From: Aquipuribacter sp051216895 | GTDB taxonomy: Bacteria > Actinomycetota > Actinomycetes > Actinomycetales > JBBAYJ01 | NCBI RefSeq assembly: GCF_051216895.1 | Contig: NZ_JBPKAO010000008.1 | Location: 62,001-126,000 of the forward strand | DNA: 64,000 bases | Direction: 5' to 3' | In this document: one piece after another, positions 26,601 to 34,016 of the stretch | How positions within the stretch are numbered: the first letter of the stretch is position 1 | How the letters are laid out: each line of letters begins with the position of its first letter | Made by a program: the position numbers and the translations under genes | The notes under the pieces: model-generated | The model's database searches: none | What the model was told of the DNA's origin: nothing | The model's input: the letters and a program-made list of their open reading frames with translations, nothing else

Positions 26601-26984
26601 GTCCAGCAGCGGACCGGCACCCATGTCGTGACCGGTGAACCGCACCCCACCGGCGACGGAGACGGTCAGGCCGTCGACGTCGGACGTGCCCCTGCCCTCG
26701 GCGAAGCGGTAGGTGCCGTCGGGCAGGGTCGTGGCCGGGGCGTCGAGGGTGACGGCCCCCTTGGCGATCGGTCCCTGGATGTACTGCCGGAACGACTGCT
26801 TGACGCCCCAGTCCAGCGAGACGTCGGACACGGGAGCGGTGGCGTACGTCCCGGCGACCTCGGCGGCGGCCGGGGACGCCAGCACCGCCGGGGTGCCCAG
26901 GGCCAGGACGGGCCCCAGCAGGGCCGCGACGAGCACGGCACCCCGCCGTCGGGACCGGGTGGTGCCGGATGCTGCGCTGCGCAC
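23637..26984 (-). CDS. surface haem-binding protein: two HtaA domains, LARTG, membrane helix and C-terminal DUF2470 domain
   Basis: A 1115-residue exported protein. A signal peptide covers residues 1-41. HtaA haem-binding domains lie at about 54-215 (LDWGVKQSFRQYIQG) and 649-810 (VDWGVKESFRTYVTG). Between and after them are Glu-Pro repeat linkers and Ig-like/neocarzinostatin-like modules. LARTG at 975-979 precedes a membrane helix (about 980-1003). Instead of a short basic tail, about 110 cytoplasmic residues follow containing a DUF2470 domain (HMREDHAEDTLTIVRGCGG at about 1035, VRIPWHDPLTSRRQVRAEVV). The start GTG 26984 has GAGGAG upstream. HtaA proteins of Corynebacterium take haem from haemoglobin; DUF2470 occurs in cytosolic haem-utilisation proteins. 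It is the second gene after the LARTG protein behind the iron box. Confidence 0.9.
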   Translation of the reverse strand: MRSAASGTTRSRRRGAVLVAALLGPVLALGTPAVLASPAAAEVAGTYATAPVSDVSLDWGVKQSFRQYIQGPIAKGAVTLDAPATTLPDGTYRFAEGRGTSDVDGLTVSVAGGVRFTGHDMGAGPLLDVAISDVRLEVAADGGVLRADVVSRGLASGEPVSYPDVAFADVDVTTADIEPDPDGVLELTGLAATLTAEAVPAFADFYEAGSALDPVSVRGTVAPAPEPEPEPEPTPTPEPEPEPEPTPEPGEWEPVVELVDAAGEPVSVLPVEGGPLTVRGSGFDPAANAATRPPVPVGSPAGAYVVVGDFDAQWRPSQGATGASRRVLEQAWVMPQATIDAVGQLPGLVLLESDGTFEVTLEVERPAQVQGVLGVYTYPAGGVLNAAQETATPITFAEPEPEPEPEPEPEPEPEPEPTTPVLTLPEGTAVADGDDLDVSGTGFAPERALYVALTPQGTSGDAHPSPFSGAQRVVTAEDGTLEVTLEDVETRFSNEGVEVDCAEAGCFVAAFSSLDPTDNAPVDRSGDRTQDAFVALPLSDEPPVGPGPATFEVVPDRDEVTAGTSLGVTATGLDAGEVVRVELGDLLVSPSGAVADGVGAYALTFTVPADQPPGPVLVAVTGAGDDRRGSAVVTVHAPPPEAGDDLEIVGGAVDWGVKESFRTYVTGSVARGTIDVADPATRNGSGTFRFPVTGGEATAESLVATTDGSVSFSGHVVDGEPLLGLVVSDLSVVVADGEASLVADVRSRSLGGADVVADDVALADLDLTGESLTPVDGVVELSDLPATLTEAGAPAFGGFYDAGEALDPVSVTLLVEEGATPPPAPGDPTCTDGRDADGVPYAPGACPGLEVLRAELSASSVEPGGTVTVSATGFDPQEQVEVWLFSDPHRLLSVSSDTDGTLETTVVVPAGTALGAHTLVLVGESGVRAEGDLTVVAPAADDGDDEDGGDGDGDGGGGAAGGPGVSGSTAGSDRLARTGAGVLLPLLLGLGLLGLGGATVRASGAGRGRGEADVPGADGEDSFLDPDAVADVVRHMREDHAEDTLTIVRGCGGVRSATQAWLTHLDAEAGTYVAVVDGEERLVRIPWHDPLTSRRQVRAEVVRLHDEAVRRLGTT

Positions 26985-27028
26985 GGGTGATCTCCTCGTG
27001 GTGCGGTTCTCGGGTCGTGGGTGGGGGG

Positions 27029-27814
27029 TCATCGGAGTGCCTGCGCCGGTTCGTCGCGGCGGCGCCGTGTCACCAGCAGGACGGTCGTGCCGAGCGCCAG
27101 CAGGACGGCGGCGGCGCCCCCGACCGCCGCGACGGAGGCCCCGGTGCGGGCCAGGGCACCCGGGGCGCCGGACCCGGCGACGGGTTCGTCGCCGGCCTGG
27201 CCGCCGGACGCGGCGGACCCGGCGCCTGCCTGGTCCTGCTCACCCGCGGCGGCGCCGCCGGAGTCGTCGCCCGACCCGTCCTCGGTCGTGGCCCCGGACG
27301 CCCACGTCACGGGGATCCTGACGTCCTGGCTCCGGTCGCCCGCCCGGGTGTGGTCGGCGCGGACGAACAGCGCGCAGCCGCTGGGCGCGGAGGCCGGGTC
27401 CAGGCAGTCGGCGAACTGGTCGGCGGCGGAGACCTGGATCGTGACGTCGAACGTGCCGCCGGGCCCGTAGGGCGTGGCCAGCCCCTCGCCGTAGGCCGGC
27501 GGGTTGGAGGACACCCAGGCCGACGAGGACGCCGACCCGCTGGTGTCGATGCCGCCGATGCACGGCGTGGCGAGCGCACCCGCGCCCCGGTCCACGCACA
27601 GCGCGACGTAGACGCCCTTGGTCGGGTCGAACCCCGAGCCGGACACGGTGACCCGCTGACCGTCGGGGTCGAGGTCCTGGGTGGCCGAGGCCGTGGCGGA
27701 CGGGCCGGCGGAGGCCGAGGCCGGGGCGGCCGTCGCCCCCACGGTGGTGACGAGGGCGAGCGCACCGAGCAGCAGCGCGATCAGCAGCGAAGGGGGACGG
27801 GACCGCACGGTCAC
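27029..27814 (-). CDS. LARTG surface protein with neocarzinostatin-like domain
   Basis: A 261-residue exported protein. A signal peptide (residues 1-36) is followed by one Ig/neocarzinostatin-like module (VTVSGSGFDPTKGVYVALC, with two cysteine pairs, ending GDRSQDVRIPVTW), a Gly/Ala/Asp-rich linker, LARTG, a hydrophobic helix and RRRR. The same module type recurs inside the downstream HtaA protein (GTGFAPERALYVAL to GDRTQDAFVALPL). The ending is a standard cell-wall sorting signal, so this is a likely sortase client. The GTG at 27814 has AGGAG seven bases upstream. It heads the leftward haem operon, 32 bases from the iron box. Haem binding is not evident from sequence. Confidence 0.82.
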   Translation of the reverse strand: MTVRSRPPSLLIALLLGALALVTTVGATAAPASASAGPSATASATQDLDPDGQRVTVSGSGFDPTKGVYVALCVDRGAGALATPCIGGIDTSGSASSSAWVSSNPPAYGEGLATPYGPGGTFDVTIQVSAADQFADCLDPASAPSGCALFVRADHTRAGDRSQDVRIPVTWASGATTEDGSGDDSGGAAAGEQDQAGAGSAASGGQAGDEPVAGSGAPGALARTGASVAAVGGAAAVLLALGTTVLLVTRRRRDEPAQALR

Positions 27815-27845
27815 GGGTTCTCCTGGTGGGTCGGAGGTGGTTTGA

Positions 27846-27864
27846 TGAGGCTTACCTAAGCAGA
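27846..27864. promoter_or_regulatory. IdeR/DtxR iron box for the divergent haem operons
   Basis: TGAGGCTTACCTAAGCAGA matches 12 of 19 positions of the DtxR consensus TTAGGTTAGCCTAACCTAA by hand alignment, including the AGG and CCTAA cores. It lies between the LARTG/HtaA genes and hmuO, 22 bases before the hmuO ATG. Confidence 0.65.
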
Positions 27865-27885
27865 TTAAGAAGGAGAACTGAACCT

Positions 27886-28593
27886 ATGTCGTCGGTGCCC
27901 TTGTCGGAGACGCTCAGATCAGCCAGCACGGCGGCGCACGAAGGCGCGCGGTCCCAGGGGTTCATGCAGGCCCTCTTCGACGGGGCGGTCCCGATGAGCT
28001 CGTACGCCCGCTACCTGGTGCAGCTGCAGCCGGTCTACGCGGCGCTGGAGCACGGCCGCGGGCAGGTCGACGACGACCGGCTGACGTCGCTGCTCGACCC
28101 CGCGCTCGACCGCTCGACGGCGATCACGGCCGACCTGGACGTGCTGCGGGCCGCCGGGGCGCAGGTGCCGTCGGCACCGTCCGACGTCGCCCTGGTCTAC
28201 GCCGCCCGCATCACCCGGTGCGCGCTGGAGTGGCCGGTGGGGTTCCTGGCCCACCACTACACCCGCTACCTGGGCGACCTCAGCGGTGGCCTGGCGATCG
28301 GGGGTGTCGTCCGGCGCACCTACGGCCTGGCGGCGGACCGGGGGGCATCCTTCTACGTCTTCGAGGGGGTGCACCCCGGCCGGTTCAAGCAGGCCTACCG
28401 CGCCTGCCTGGACGGCCTGCGGCTGGACGACGGCGAGGTGGCCGCCATGGCCGAGGAGGTGCTGGCGGCCTACGAGCACAACGTGGCCCTGGTCGAGGAC
28501 CTGACCACGACCGGCACCACGACCGGCACCACGGGCACGTCGACCTCCGTCCCGTCCCAGCCGGCGGTCGCCCCCGTCCCGGCGCGGGCATGA
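27886..28593 (+). CDS. hmuO: haem oxygenase
   Basis: A 235-residue haem oxygenase that opens the haem ring to biliverdin, CO and Fe2+ in the cytoplasm. The proximal haem ligand is His18 in STAAHEGARSQGFMQALF. The distal helix has the conserved RYLGDLSGGLAIGG, and FYVFEG is also typical. The last 25 residues are a Thr/Ser-rich disordered tail absent from the minimal enzyme. The ATG at 27886 follows AAGGAG by 11 bases. Its stop overlaps hmuT (ATGA), and the whole rightward operon lies behind the iron box. Electron donors are not in the operon. Confidence 0.95.
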   Translation: MSSVPLSETLRSASTAAHEGARSQGFMQALFDGAVPMSSYARYLVQLQPVYAALEHGRGQVDDDRLTSLLDPALDRSTAITADLDVLRAAGAQVPSAPSDVALVYAARITRCALEWPVGFLAHHYTRYLGDLSGGLAIGGVVRRTYGLAADRGASFYVFEGVHPGRFKQAYRACLDGLRLDDGEVAAMAEEVLAAYEHNVALVEDLTTTGTTTGTTGTSTSVPSQPAVAPVPARA

Positions 28594-29810
28594 CGGGCCG
28601 CTCCCGGACGCCCCGCGCGGCGACGCTGGCGGCCTGCCTGCTGCTGCTCAGCGGGTGCGCCCAGGCCGGGGCGTCCGCACCGGGCACCGCCGCGTCGGGC
28701 GCCGCGGCGGGCGCCACCTCGAGCGACGGTGCCGCCGCGGGCTCGGCCGGACCCGACGCCTCGGCGGGGTCGCCCGTCACCCCGACGGTCGTCGAGGCCT
28801 GCCCCGCCGCGCCGGCGGCCCCGGACGACGCCCCCGGCCCGTCGTCGACGACGGCAGCAGCGGCCACGGCCTCGGCCTCGGCCAGGACCGACGGCGGTCT
28901 CGCCGCCGGCCCGGCGACCGTCCCGGCGGATCCCGACATCGAGGTCCTGGCCGACCCGGGTCCGGCGACCCTGCCCGTGCAGGTCCGCTCCTGCGACGGC
29001 GAGCTGGTCACGGTCGAGGCCACCGACCGGATCCTCGCCGTCGACCTGCACGGCACCCTGGCCGAGATCGTGTTCAGCCTCGGACTGGGCGACCAGGTCG
29101 TCGGCCGTGACACCTCGACCGGCTTCGAGCAGGCCGCGCACCTGCCGGTGGTCACACCCGGCGGGCACGACCTCAACGCCGAGGCCGTCCTCGCCCTCGA
29201 CCCCACGGTCGTGCTGACCGACACGAGCATCGGCCCGCCCGAGGTGCAGCAGCAGCTGCGCGACGCCGGCGTCGCCGTGGTGTTCCTCGAGCCCGCGCGC
29301 ACCGTGGCGGGCGTCGGCGAGCAGGTCCGGACCGTGGCCCGCGTGCTGGGGGTCCAGGCCGCGGGCGAGCAGGTGGCGGGCGACCTGGACGACGCGCTGA
29401 CACAGGTGCTGGCCGACGTCCCCGACGACGGACCCGCCCCTCGCGTGGCGTTCCTCTACGTCCGCGGCACGGCCGGGGTCTACCTGCTGGCCGGGCCGGG
29501 CTCCGGGGCCGACGAGCTGATCCGGGCCGTGGGCGGGGTCGACGTGGGCACCGACATCGGCCTGGACCGGGCGTTCGTCCCGCTGACCAGCGAGGCGCTG
29601 GTCGGCGCCGAGCCCGACGTGCTGCTCGTCATGACCGGGGGCCTGGAGTCCGTCGGCGGCGTCGACGGGCTGCTGCAGCTGCCCGGCATGGCGCAGACCC
29701 CGGCCGGCGAGGCGCGACGCGTGGTGTCCGTCGACGACACCGAGGTCCTCACGTTCGGCCCACGGCTGCCGCGCCTGGTCGAGCGGTTGTCGCAGGCCCT
29801 CCACCGGTGA
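28590..29810 (+). CDS. hmuT: haem-binding lipoprotein of the haem ABC transporter
   Basis: A 406-residue lipoprotein receptor. The lipobox LLSGC gives Cys23. It is followed by an unusually long Ala/Ser/Gly/Pro linker (about 100 residues). The class III binding-protein fold starts near residue 145 (DRILAVDLHGTLAEIVFSLG) with LGDQVVGRDTSTGF and DPTVVLTDTSIGPPEV. It delivers haem to HmuU. Compared with corynebacterial HmuT (about 350 residues) the extra length is the linker, which may reach across a thick wall toward the HtaA proteins. It overlaps hmuO (ATGA) and hmuU (GTGA). Confidence 0.92.
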   Translation: MTGRSRTPRAATLAACLLLLSGCAQAGASAPGTAASGAAAGATSSDGAAAGSAGPDASAGSPVTPTVVEACPAAPAAPDDAPGPSSTTAAAATASASARTDGGLAAGPATVPADPDIEVLADPGPATLPVQVRSCDGELVTVEATDRILAVDLHGTLAEIVFSLGLGDQVVGRDTSTGFEQAAHLPVVTPGGHDLNAEAVLALDPTVVLTDTSIGPPEVQQQLRDAGVAVVFLEPARTVAGVGEQVRTVARVLGVQAAGEQVAGDLDDALTQVLADVPDDGPAPRVAFLYVRGTAGVYLLAGPGSGADELIRAVGGVDVGTDIGLDRAFVPLTSEALVGAEPDVLLVMTGGLESVGGVDGLLQLPGMAQTPAGEARRVVSVDDTEVLTFGPRLPRLVERLSQALHR

Positions 29811-30904
29811 CGGCACCGACCCGGACCCCGGTCGACGTGGCGGCACCGCCGCCACCGGGGCGAGGCGCCCGGCGTCTCGGCGCCGCCGCCGTCCTGCCGG
29901 CGCTGGGTGTCGTGCTCGCGGTCGTCACCGTGGTCGCCGTGGGGCGAGGCCAGCTGGCCATCGCCCCCGCCGAGGTCCTGGGCCTGCTGGCCCGGTGGGC
30001 CGGCCTGACCACCGGCCCCGTGCCGACCCACCCGCAGGCCGAGGCCGTGCTGCTGCAGGTGCGCCTGCCCCGGGTCGCGCTGGCCGTGCTGGTCGGCGGC
30101 GCGCTCGCCGCGGCGGGCGCCGTCATGCAGGGCGTGTTCGGCAACCCGTTGGCGGAGCCCGCGGTGGTGGGGGTGTCCGCGGGGGCCGCCGTGGGCGCCA
30201 GCACGGTCATCGTGACCGGGACGGCAGCCCTGGGCGGCTGGTCGGTCGCGGCCGGGGCGTTCGTCGGCGGTCTGCTGACGACCCTGCTCGTCTACTGGTT
30301 CTCCCGCTCGGGCCAGCGCACCGAGGTGGTCACGCTCGTGCTCACCGGCATCGCGGTGAACGCGGTCGCCGGGGCCGCCATCGCGTTCCTCACCTTCGTG
30401 GCCGACCCGCAGGCCCGCGAGCAGCTGGTGTTCTGGCAGCTGGGCAGCCTCAACGGCGCACGCTGGCAGTCGGTGCTGGCCGTGCTGCCCCTGGTCGTCG
30501 TGGGGCTCGTGGCCTCCGGCTACGTCGCCCACCGCCTGGACCTGCTGTCGCTGGGCGAGCGTCCCGCCCGCCACCTGGGGGTCGACGTCGAGCGGCTGCG
30601 GCTGGGCTGCATCGTCGTCGTCGCGCTGCTGGTCGGCGCCGCCGTCGCGTTCGCCGGGATCGTGGGCTTCGTCGGTCTGGTCGTCCCGCACCTGGTGCGC
30701 ATGGTGTGCGGGCCGGGCCACCGGCTCCTGGTCCCCGCCAGCGCCCTGACCGGGGCGGTCGTGCTGGTGCTGGCCGACCTGGCCGCCCGGACGCTGGTGC
30801 CCAACGCCGACCTGCCGCTGGGCATGCTGACCGCGCTGGTCGGCGGGCCGTTCTTCTTCTGGCTGCTGCACCGGACCCGCTCGCGCCAGGGGGGGTGGGC
30901 GTGA
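29807..30904 (+). CDS. hmuU: haem ABC transporter permease
   Basis: A 365-residue FecCD-family permease with about ten membrane helices. Family blocks include RLPRVALAVLVGGALAAAGA, GVFGNPLAEPAVVGVSAGAA, LTGIAVNAVAGAAIAFLTF and the ATPase-coupling region LGLDVE-like (RHLGVDVERLRLGC), then VGFVGLVVPHLVRM. It starts at a GTG overlapping hmuT and ends overlapping hmuV. It forms the membrane channel with HmuV. Confidence 0.94.
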   Translation: MTAPTRTPVDVAAPPPPGRGARRLGAAAVLPALGVVLAVVTVVAVGRGQLAIAPAEVLGLLARWAGLTTGPVPTHPQAEAVLLQVRLPRVALAVLVGGALAAAGAVMQGVFGNPLAEPAVVGVSAGAAVGASTVIVTGTAALGGWSVAAGAFVGGLLTTLLVYWFSRSGQRTEVVTLVLTGIAVNAVAGAAIAFLTFVADPQAREQLVFWQLGSLNGARWQSVLAVLPLVVVGLVASGYVAHRLDLLSLGERPARHLGVDVERLRLGCIVVVALLVGAAVAFAGIVGFVGLVVPHLVRMVCGPGHRLLVPASALTGAVVLVLADLAARTLVPNADLPLGMLTALVGGPFFFWLLHRTRSRQGGWA

Positions 30905-31665
30905 CCGCCCTGCTGGCCCGCGGCGTGGGTGTCGAGCTGGGCGGCCGACCGGTCCTGACCGACGTCGACCTGACGGCCCTGCCCGGCCGGGTGCTGGGCC
31001 TGGTCGGGCCCAACGGCGCCGGCAAGTCCAGCCTGCTGGGGGCGCTGGCCGGTGACGTGCCCGTCGCCGCCGGCACGGTCCACCTGGGTGAGGCCCCCCT
31101 GGGCCGGTTGTCACCGCGCGAGCAGGCCCGGCTGCGGGCCGTGCTGCCGCAGCGGACCGCGGTCAGCTTCTCGTTCACCGTGGGCGAGGTCGTGGCGATG
31201 GGTCGGGCCCCGTGGGCCGGCACCGCCGACGAGGACCGGGACGACGACGCGGTGGCCGAGGCGATGGTCGCGACCGACGTGGCCCACCTGGTGCACCGGT
31301 CGTTCAGCACGTTGTCCGGGGGCGAGCAGGCCCGGGTGGCGGCCGCGCGCGTGCTGGCGCAGGCGACGCCCGTCGTGCTGATGGACGAGCCGACCGCGGC
31401 CCTGGACCTGCGTCACGTCGCGATGCTGCTGGGCACGGCCCGCGAGCGGGCCCGGGCCGGCGGGACGGTCGTGGTGGTGCTGCACGACCTGACCGCCGCC
31501 GCCCAGTGGTGCGACGACGTGGTGCTGCTGGACCGCGGCCGGGTGGCCGCGGTCGGACGGCCGGAGGAGGTGATGGTCGAGGGGTTGCTGGGCGAGGTCT
31601 ACGGCTGCGCCGTCGACGTCGTCCCCCATCCGCGCACGGGCTCGCCGGTGGTGCTGCCCCGGTAG
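30901..31665 (+). CDS. hmuV: haem ABC transporter ATPase
   Basis: A 254-residue ATPase of the haem importer. Walker A GPNGAGKSS, Q-loop region LPQRTAVSFSFTV, signature LSGGEQARVAAARVL, Walker B VVLMDEPTAALD and the H-loop VLHDLTAA are all present. The Q-loop PQ and the SFSFTV stretch are typical of HmuV. It is the last gene of hmuOTUV, starting at a GTG that overlaps hmuU. Confidence 0.94.
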   Translation: MTALLARGVGVELGGRPVLTDVDLTALPGRVLGLVGPNGAGKSSLLGALAGDVPVAAGTVHLGEAPLGRLSPREQARLRAVLPQRTAVSFSFTVGEVVAMGRAPWAGTADEDRDDDAVAEAMVATDVAHLVHRSFSTLSGGEQARVAAARVLAQATPVVLMDEPTAALDLRHVAMLLGTARERARAGGTVVVVLHDLTAAAQWCDDVVLLDRGRVAAVGRPEEVMVEGLLGEVYGCAVDVVPHPRTGSPVVLPR

Positions 31666-31704
31666 CGCAGCAGCACGTGGCTGAGCACGACACCCACCAC
31701 GACG

Positions 31705-32217
31705 CTACGCACCTGGTCCCCCGCGGGAGCTCTCGATCGCCCGCCGCCGGGCGAGGCGGTGCTCGCGCCGGATCTGCGCCTCGGCGAACCGCCGGTGCTC
31801 CTCGGGCGTGCCCGGCAGCACCGGCGGCACCGGACGCGGGCGGCCGTCGGCGTCGACCGCCACCAGCACCAGGTAGGCGGAGGCGACGTGGGTGGGTGCG
31901 ACAGAACGGTCCCAGCGGTCCGCCGTGGCCCGGACGCCGACCTCGACCGACGTGCTGCCCGCCCAGTTCACGCTGGCGTCCAGGTGCAGGACGTCGCCGA
32001 CCCTGACCGGGACCAGGAACGTCATCTCGTCCAGCGACACCGTCACCGTCGCGGACTCGCAGTGCCGGGCCGACACGACCCCGGCGATGGAGTCGACCAG
32101 CCGCAGGACGACGCCGCCGTGGACCGTGCCCATGAGGTTGGTGTCGTGGTCGTCCATGATCTGCGACAGCCGCAGCCGGGAGACCTCGGGCGGGCGGCCC
32201 ACGACGGCGTCGCTCAC
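31705..32217 (-). CDS. hotdog-fold acyl-CoA thioesterase
   Basis: A 170-residue thioesterase of the cytosolic BACH/YciA-type hotdog family. The hallmark HDTNLMGTVHGGVVLRLVDSI contains the catalytic Asp/Asn and glycine turn. A core strand region EMTFLVPVRVGDVLHLDASV and a final VSAYLVLVAVD-like strand complete one hotdog domain. It hydrolyses acyl-CoA esters. I chose the GTG at 32217; no clear ribosome-binding site exists for it, so the start is moderately certain. It is 73 bases downstream of the phosphatase gene and probably transcribed with it. It ends 39 bases from the convergent hmuV gene. Confidence 0.88.
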   Translation of the reverse strand: MSDAVVGRPPEVSRLRLSQIMDDHDTNLMGTVHGGVVLRLVDSIAGVVSARHCESATVTVSLDEMTFLVPVRVGDVLHLDASVNWAGSTSVEVGVRATADRWDRSVAPTHVASAYLVLVAVDADGRPRPVPPVLPGTPEEHRRFAEAQIRREHRLARRRAIESSRGGPGA

Positions 32218-32290
32218 GAGCCGGCCCGCGCGTCGACCTCGTAGCTGGTGGTCGGCGGGACCCGGTGCTCCTGACGGCTGTCGTCCCCGT

Positions 32291-33454
32291 TCACGTGATC
32301 CTGGCCTCGGCGCGTGACGGCCGGGTCGGGTGCCCGGTGACGTCGCCGACGTCCAGCCACAGCAGCGCCACGTCGTCGCGCAACCGACCCCCGACGTGCG
32401 CCCGGACCGCCGCCACGACCGCGGCGAGCAGCTGCTCGCCGCGGGCCCCCGGCAGCGAGGCCAGGGCGGCCGGGACGTCGATGAACGCACCGGTGGGCGA
32501 CCGGGCCTCGCTCAACCCGTCGCTGTGCAGCAGGAGCCCGGTGACGCCCGCCGGGAGGACGCCCGGGCCCATACCGCCCGCGCCCAGACCGAGGGGCACG
32601 TCGACGGGCAGGTCGGCCTCGACGAACCGGCCGGCCCGGACGCACCAGGCCTGCGGGTGCCCGCAGCTGATCCCGTGGACCTCGCCGTCTCGCACCTCCA
32701 GCAGCAGCGCGGTGACGAAGTCCTCGGACTCCCCCTCGGTGGCGACGATGCCGTCGAGGGTGGTGGCGACGTCCTCCAGACGAGGCTCGCGCCGGGCCGC
32801 GTCCCGGAAGGCGCCCAGGACGTAGTTGGCCATCCGGACCGCGGACAACCCCTTGCCCCGGACGTCGCCGATGACGACACGCACCCCGTGCCGGGTGTCG
32901 AGCACCTCGTAGAAGTCGCCACCCACGTGGGCCTCGGCGTCGGCGCCCAGGTAGCGCGAGGCCAGACCCACCCCGCCGACCTGCGCGGGCAGCGGTCGGA
33001 TGATGGCCTCGGTCACCGCGGTGACGACGCGCGCGGCCTGGGCCAGCGCGACCTCGCCCCGTACGCGCGCGGCGGCGACCAGGGCCGCGACCACGGTGAG
33101 GACGGCGATGACCGCCAACCGGGTCAGCTGGGCCCCGGCCTGCCCGTCCTGGGCCTGCAGCCCGAACAGCGCGGCGGCCAGCAGGGTGAGCGACCCGACG
33201 AGGGCGACGGTCCGCGGGGTCCCGAACACCGCCGACAGCATGGGGGCCACCACCAGGACGCCCACGAACGCCGTCTTGGGTCCCTCGGCGAGGTCGGCGG
33301 CCAGGATGGCCACGACCAGCGCGCACGGCAGGCCTACCGCCAGCCACGGCCTCTCGAGCCGCCACCAGGACCCAGCTCGCACACCACTCCCCACGCCACC
33401 GACAGCGACCCGCCCACCGGCCACGTCGTCCGGACCGGAGGTCGATGGTCGCAC
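32291..33454 (-). CDS. membrane-bound SpoIIE/PP2C-type phosphatase
   Basis: A protein of up to 387 residues with four or five N-terminal membrane helices (about 35-130), a short coiled linker and a SpoIIE-family PP2C phosphatase domain (about 155-375). The domain is marked by LASRYLGADAEAHVGGDFYE, VIGDVRGKGLSAVRMANYVL, ALLLEVRDGEVHGISCGHP and LLLHSDGLSEAR. RsbU-like phosphatases activate SigB-type factors by dephosphorylating anti-anti-sigma factors, and this window has two such sigma factors but no Rsb partner. The start at GTG 33454 is uncertain; GTG 33382 has GGGGAG close upstream and would remove 24 residues before the first helix. Confidence 0.87.
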   Translation of the reverse strand: MRPSTSGPDDVAGGRVAVGGVGSGVRAGSWWRLERPWLAVGLPCALVVAILAADLAEGPKTAFVGVLVVAPMLSAVFGTPRTVALVGSLTLLAAALFGLQAQDGQAGAQLTRLAVIAVLTVVAALVAAARVRGEVALAQAARVVTAVTEAIIRPLPAQVGGVGLASRYLGADAEAHVGGDFYEVLDTRHGVRVVIGDVRGKGLSAVRMANYVLGAFRDAARREPRLEDVATTLDGIVATEGESEDFVTALLLEVRDGEVHGISCGHPQAWCVRAGRFVEADLPVDVPLGLGAGGMGPGVLPAGVTGLLLHSDGLSEARSPTGAFIDVPAALASLPGARGEQLLAAVVAAVRAHVGGRLRDDVALLWLDVGDVTGHPTRPSRAEARIT

Positions 33455-33509
33455 CTGCCCGCACCGCTCACCAGTTCCTGCGGCGACCGGGTGGGTCCCG
33501 GGTGACGGC

Positions 33510-33914
33510 TCAGCGTTGCCGGACCGCGAACCGCCGCCCGGTCATCTCGGCGACCTCGACCGCGAGGACGTGCTCCTTCCGGCTCTCCAGCCAGACGTCC
33601 AGCCGCTCGTCCACCGCGCGCCGGCCCGCCTCGTCCTCCACCTCGACCGCGGGGCCCTTGGCCACCACGCTCCAGGCCCGACCCTCGTCGTCCACCCCGT
33701 CCACCTCGACCGCCACGTCCCGGCCGACGGCGGCGAACAGCTTGGTGCCGGCGGCGGTCCGCATCAGGACGCGCTGCCCCAGCACGGCGTGGTTGACCGG
33801 GAAGATCTCCGGTGCCGAGTCCACGACCACGGCGAGCCTGGACACCTCGGACGCGGCCAGCAACGCCCAGCAGGTGCCCGACTCGAGCTCTTCCACGCCC
33901 CGGGGGTCCGCCAT
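33510..33914 (-). CDS. FMN split-barrel (pyridoxamine phosphate oxidase-like) protein
   Basis: A 134-residue single-domain protein of the PNPOx-like flavin-binding family. The characteristic start is GTCWALLAASEVSRLAVVVD, then PEIFPVNHAVLGQRVLMRTA and the barrel strand VAVEVDGVDDEGRAWSVVAKGPAVEV. Relatives reduce or bind flavin/F420 cofactors or haem. The ATG at 33914 is preceded by a run of G. It lies between the phosphatase and the siderophore-interacting protein but reads as its own unit. The split-barrel is the fold that HugZ proteins combine with DUF2470, present here on separate proteins. Confidence 0.8.
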   Translation of the reverse strand: MADPRGVEELESGTCWALLAASEVSRLAVVVDSAPEIFPVNHAVLGQRVLMRTAAGTKLFAAVGRDVAVEVDGVDDEGRAWSVVAKGPAVEVEDEAGRRAVDERLDVWLESRKEHVLAVEVAEMTGRRFAVRQR

Positions 33915-34016
33915 CCCCCCACGGTGCGCCCGCCGGTGGCGTCGCAACAGGGCCGAAGGTCCCGGGCGCCGACCCGGGACGTCGGAGGCGGGTGGGATGG
34001 GTGGCGCGGCGGGACC

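Noticed and set aside
23328..26990. Open frame of about 1220 codons antisense to the HtaA-DUF2470 gene
   Set aside because: Its translation is Arg/Gly/Val/Asp low-complexity with no domain, whereas the opposite strand carries clear HtaA and DUF2470 motifs.
32214..33464. 416-codon frame overlapping the SpoIIE phosphatase
   Set aside because: Arg/Gly/Ala-rich shadow; the phosphatase motifs are in the other frame.
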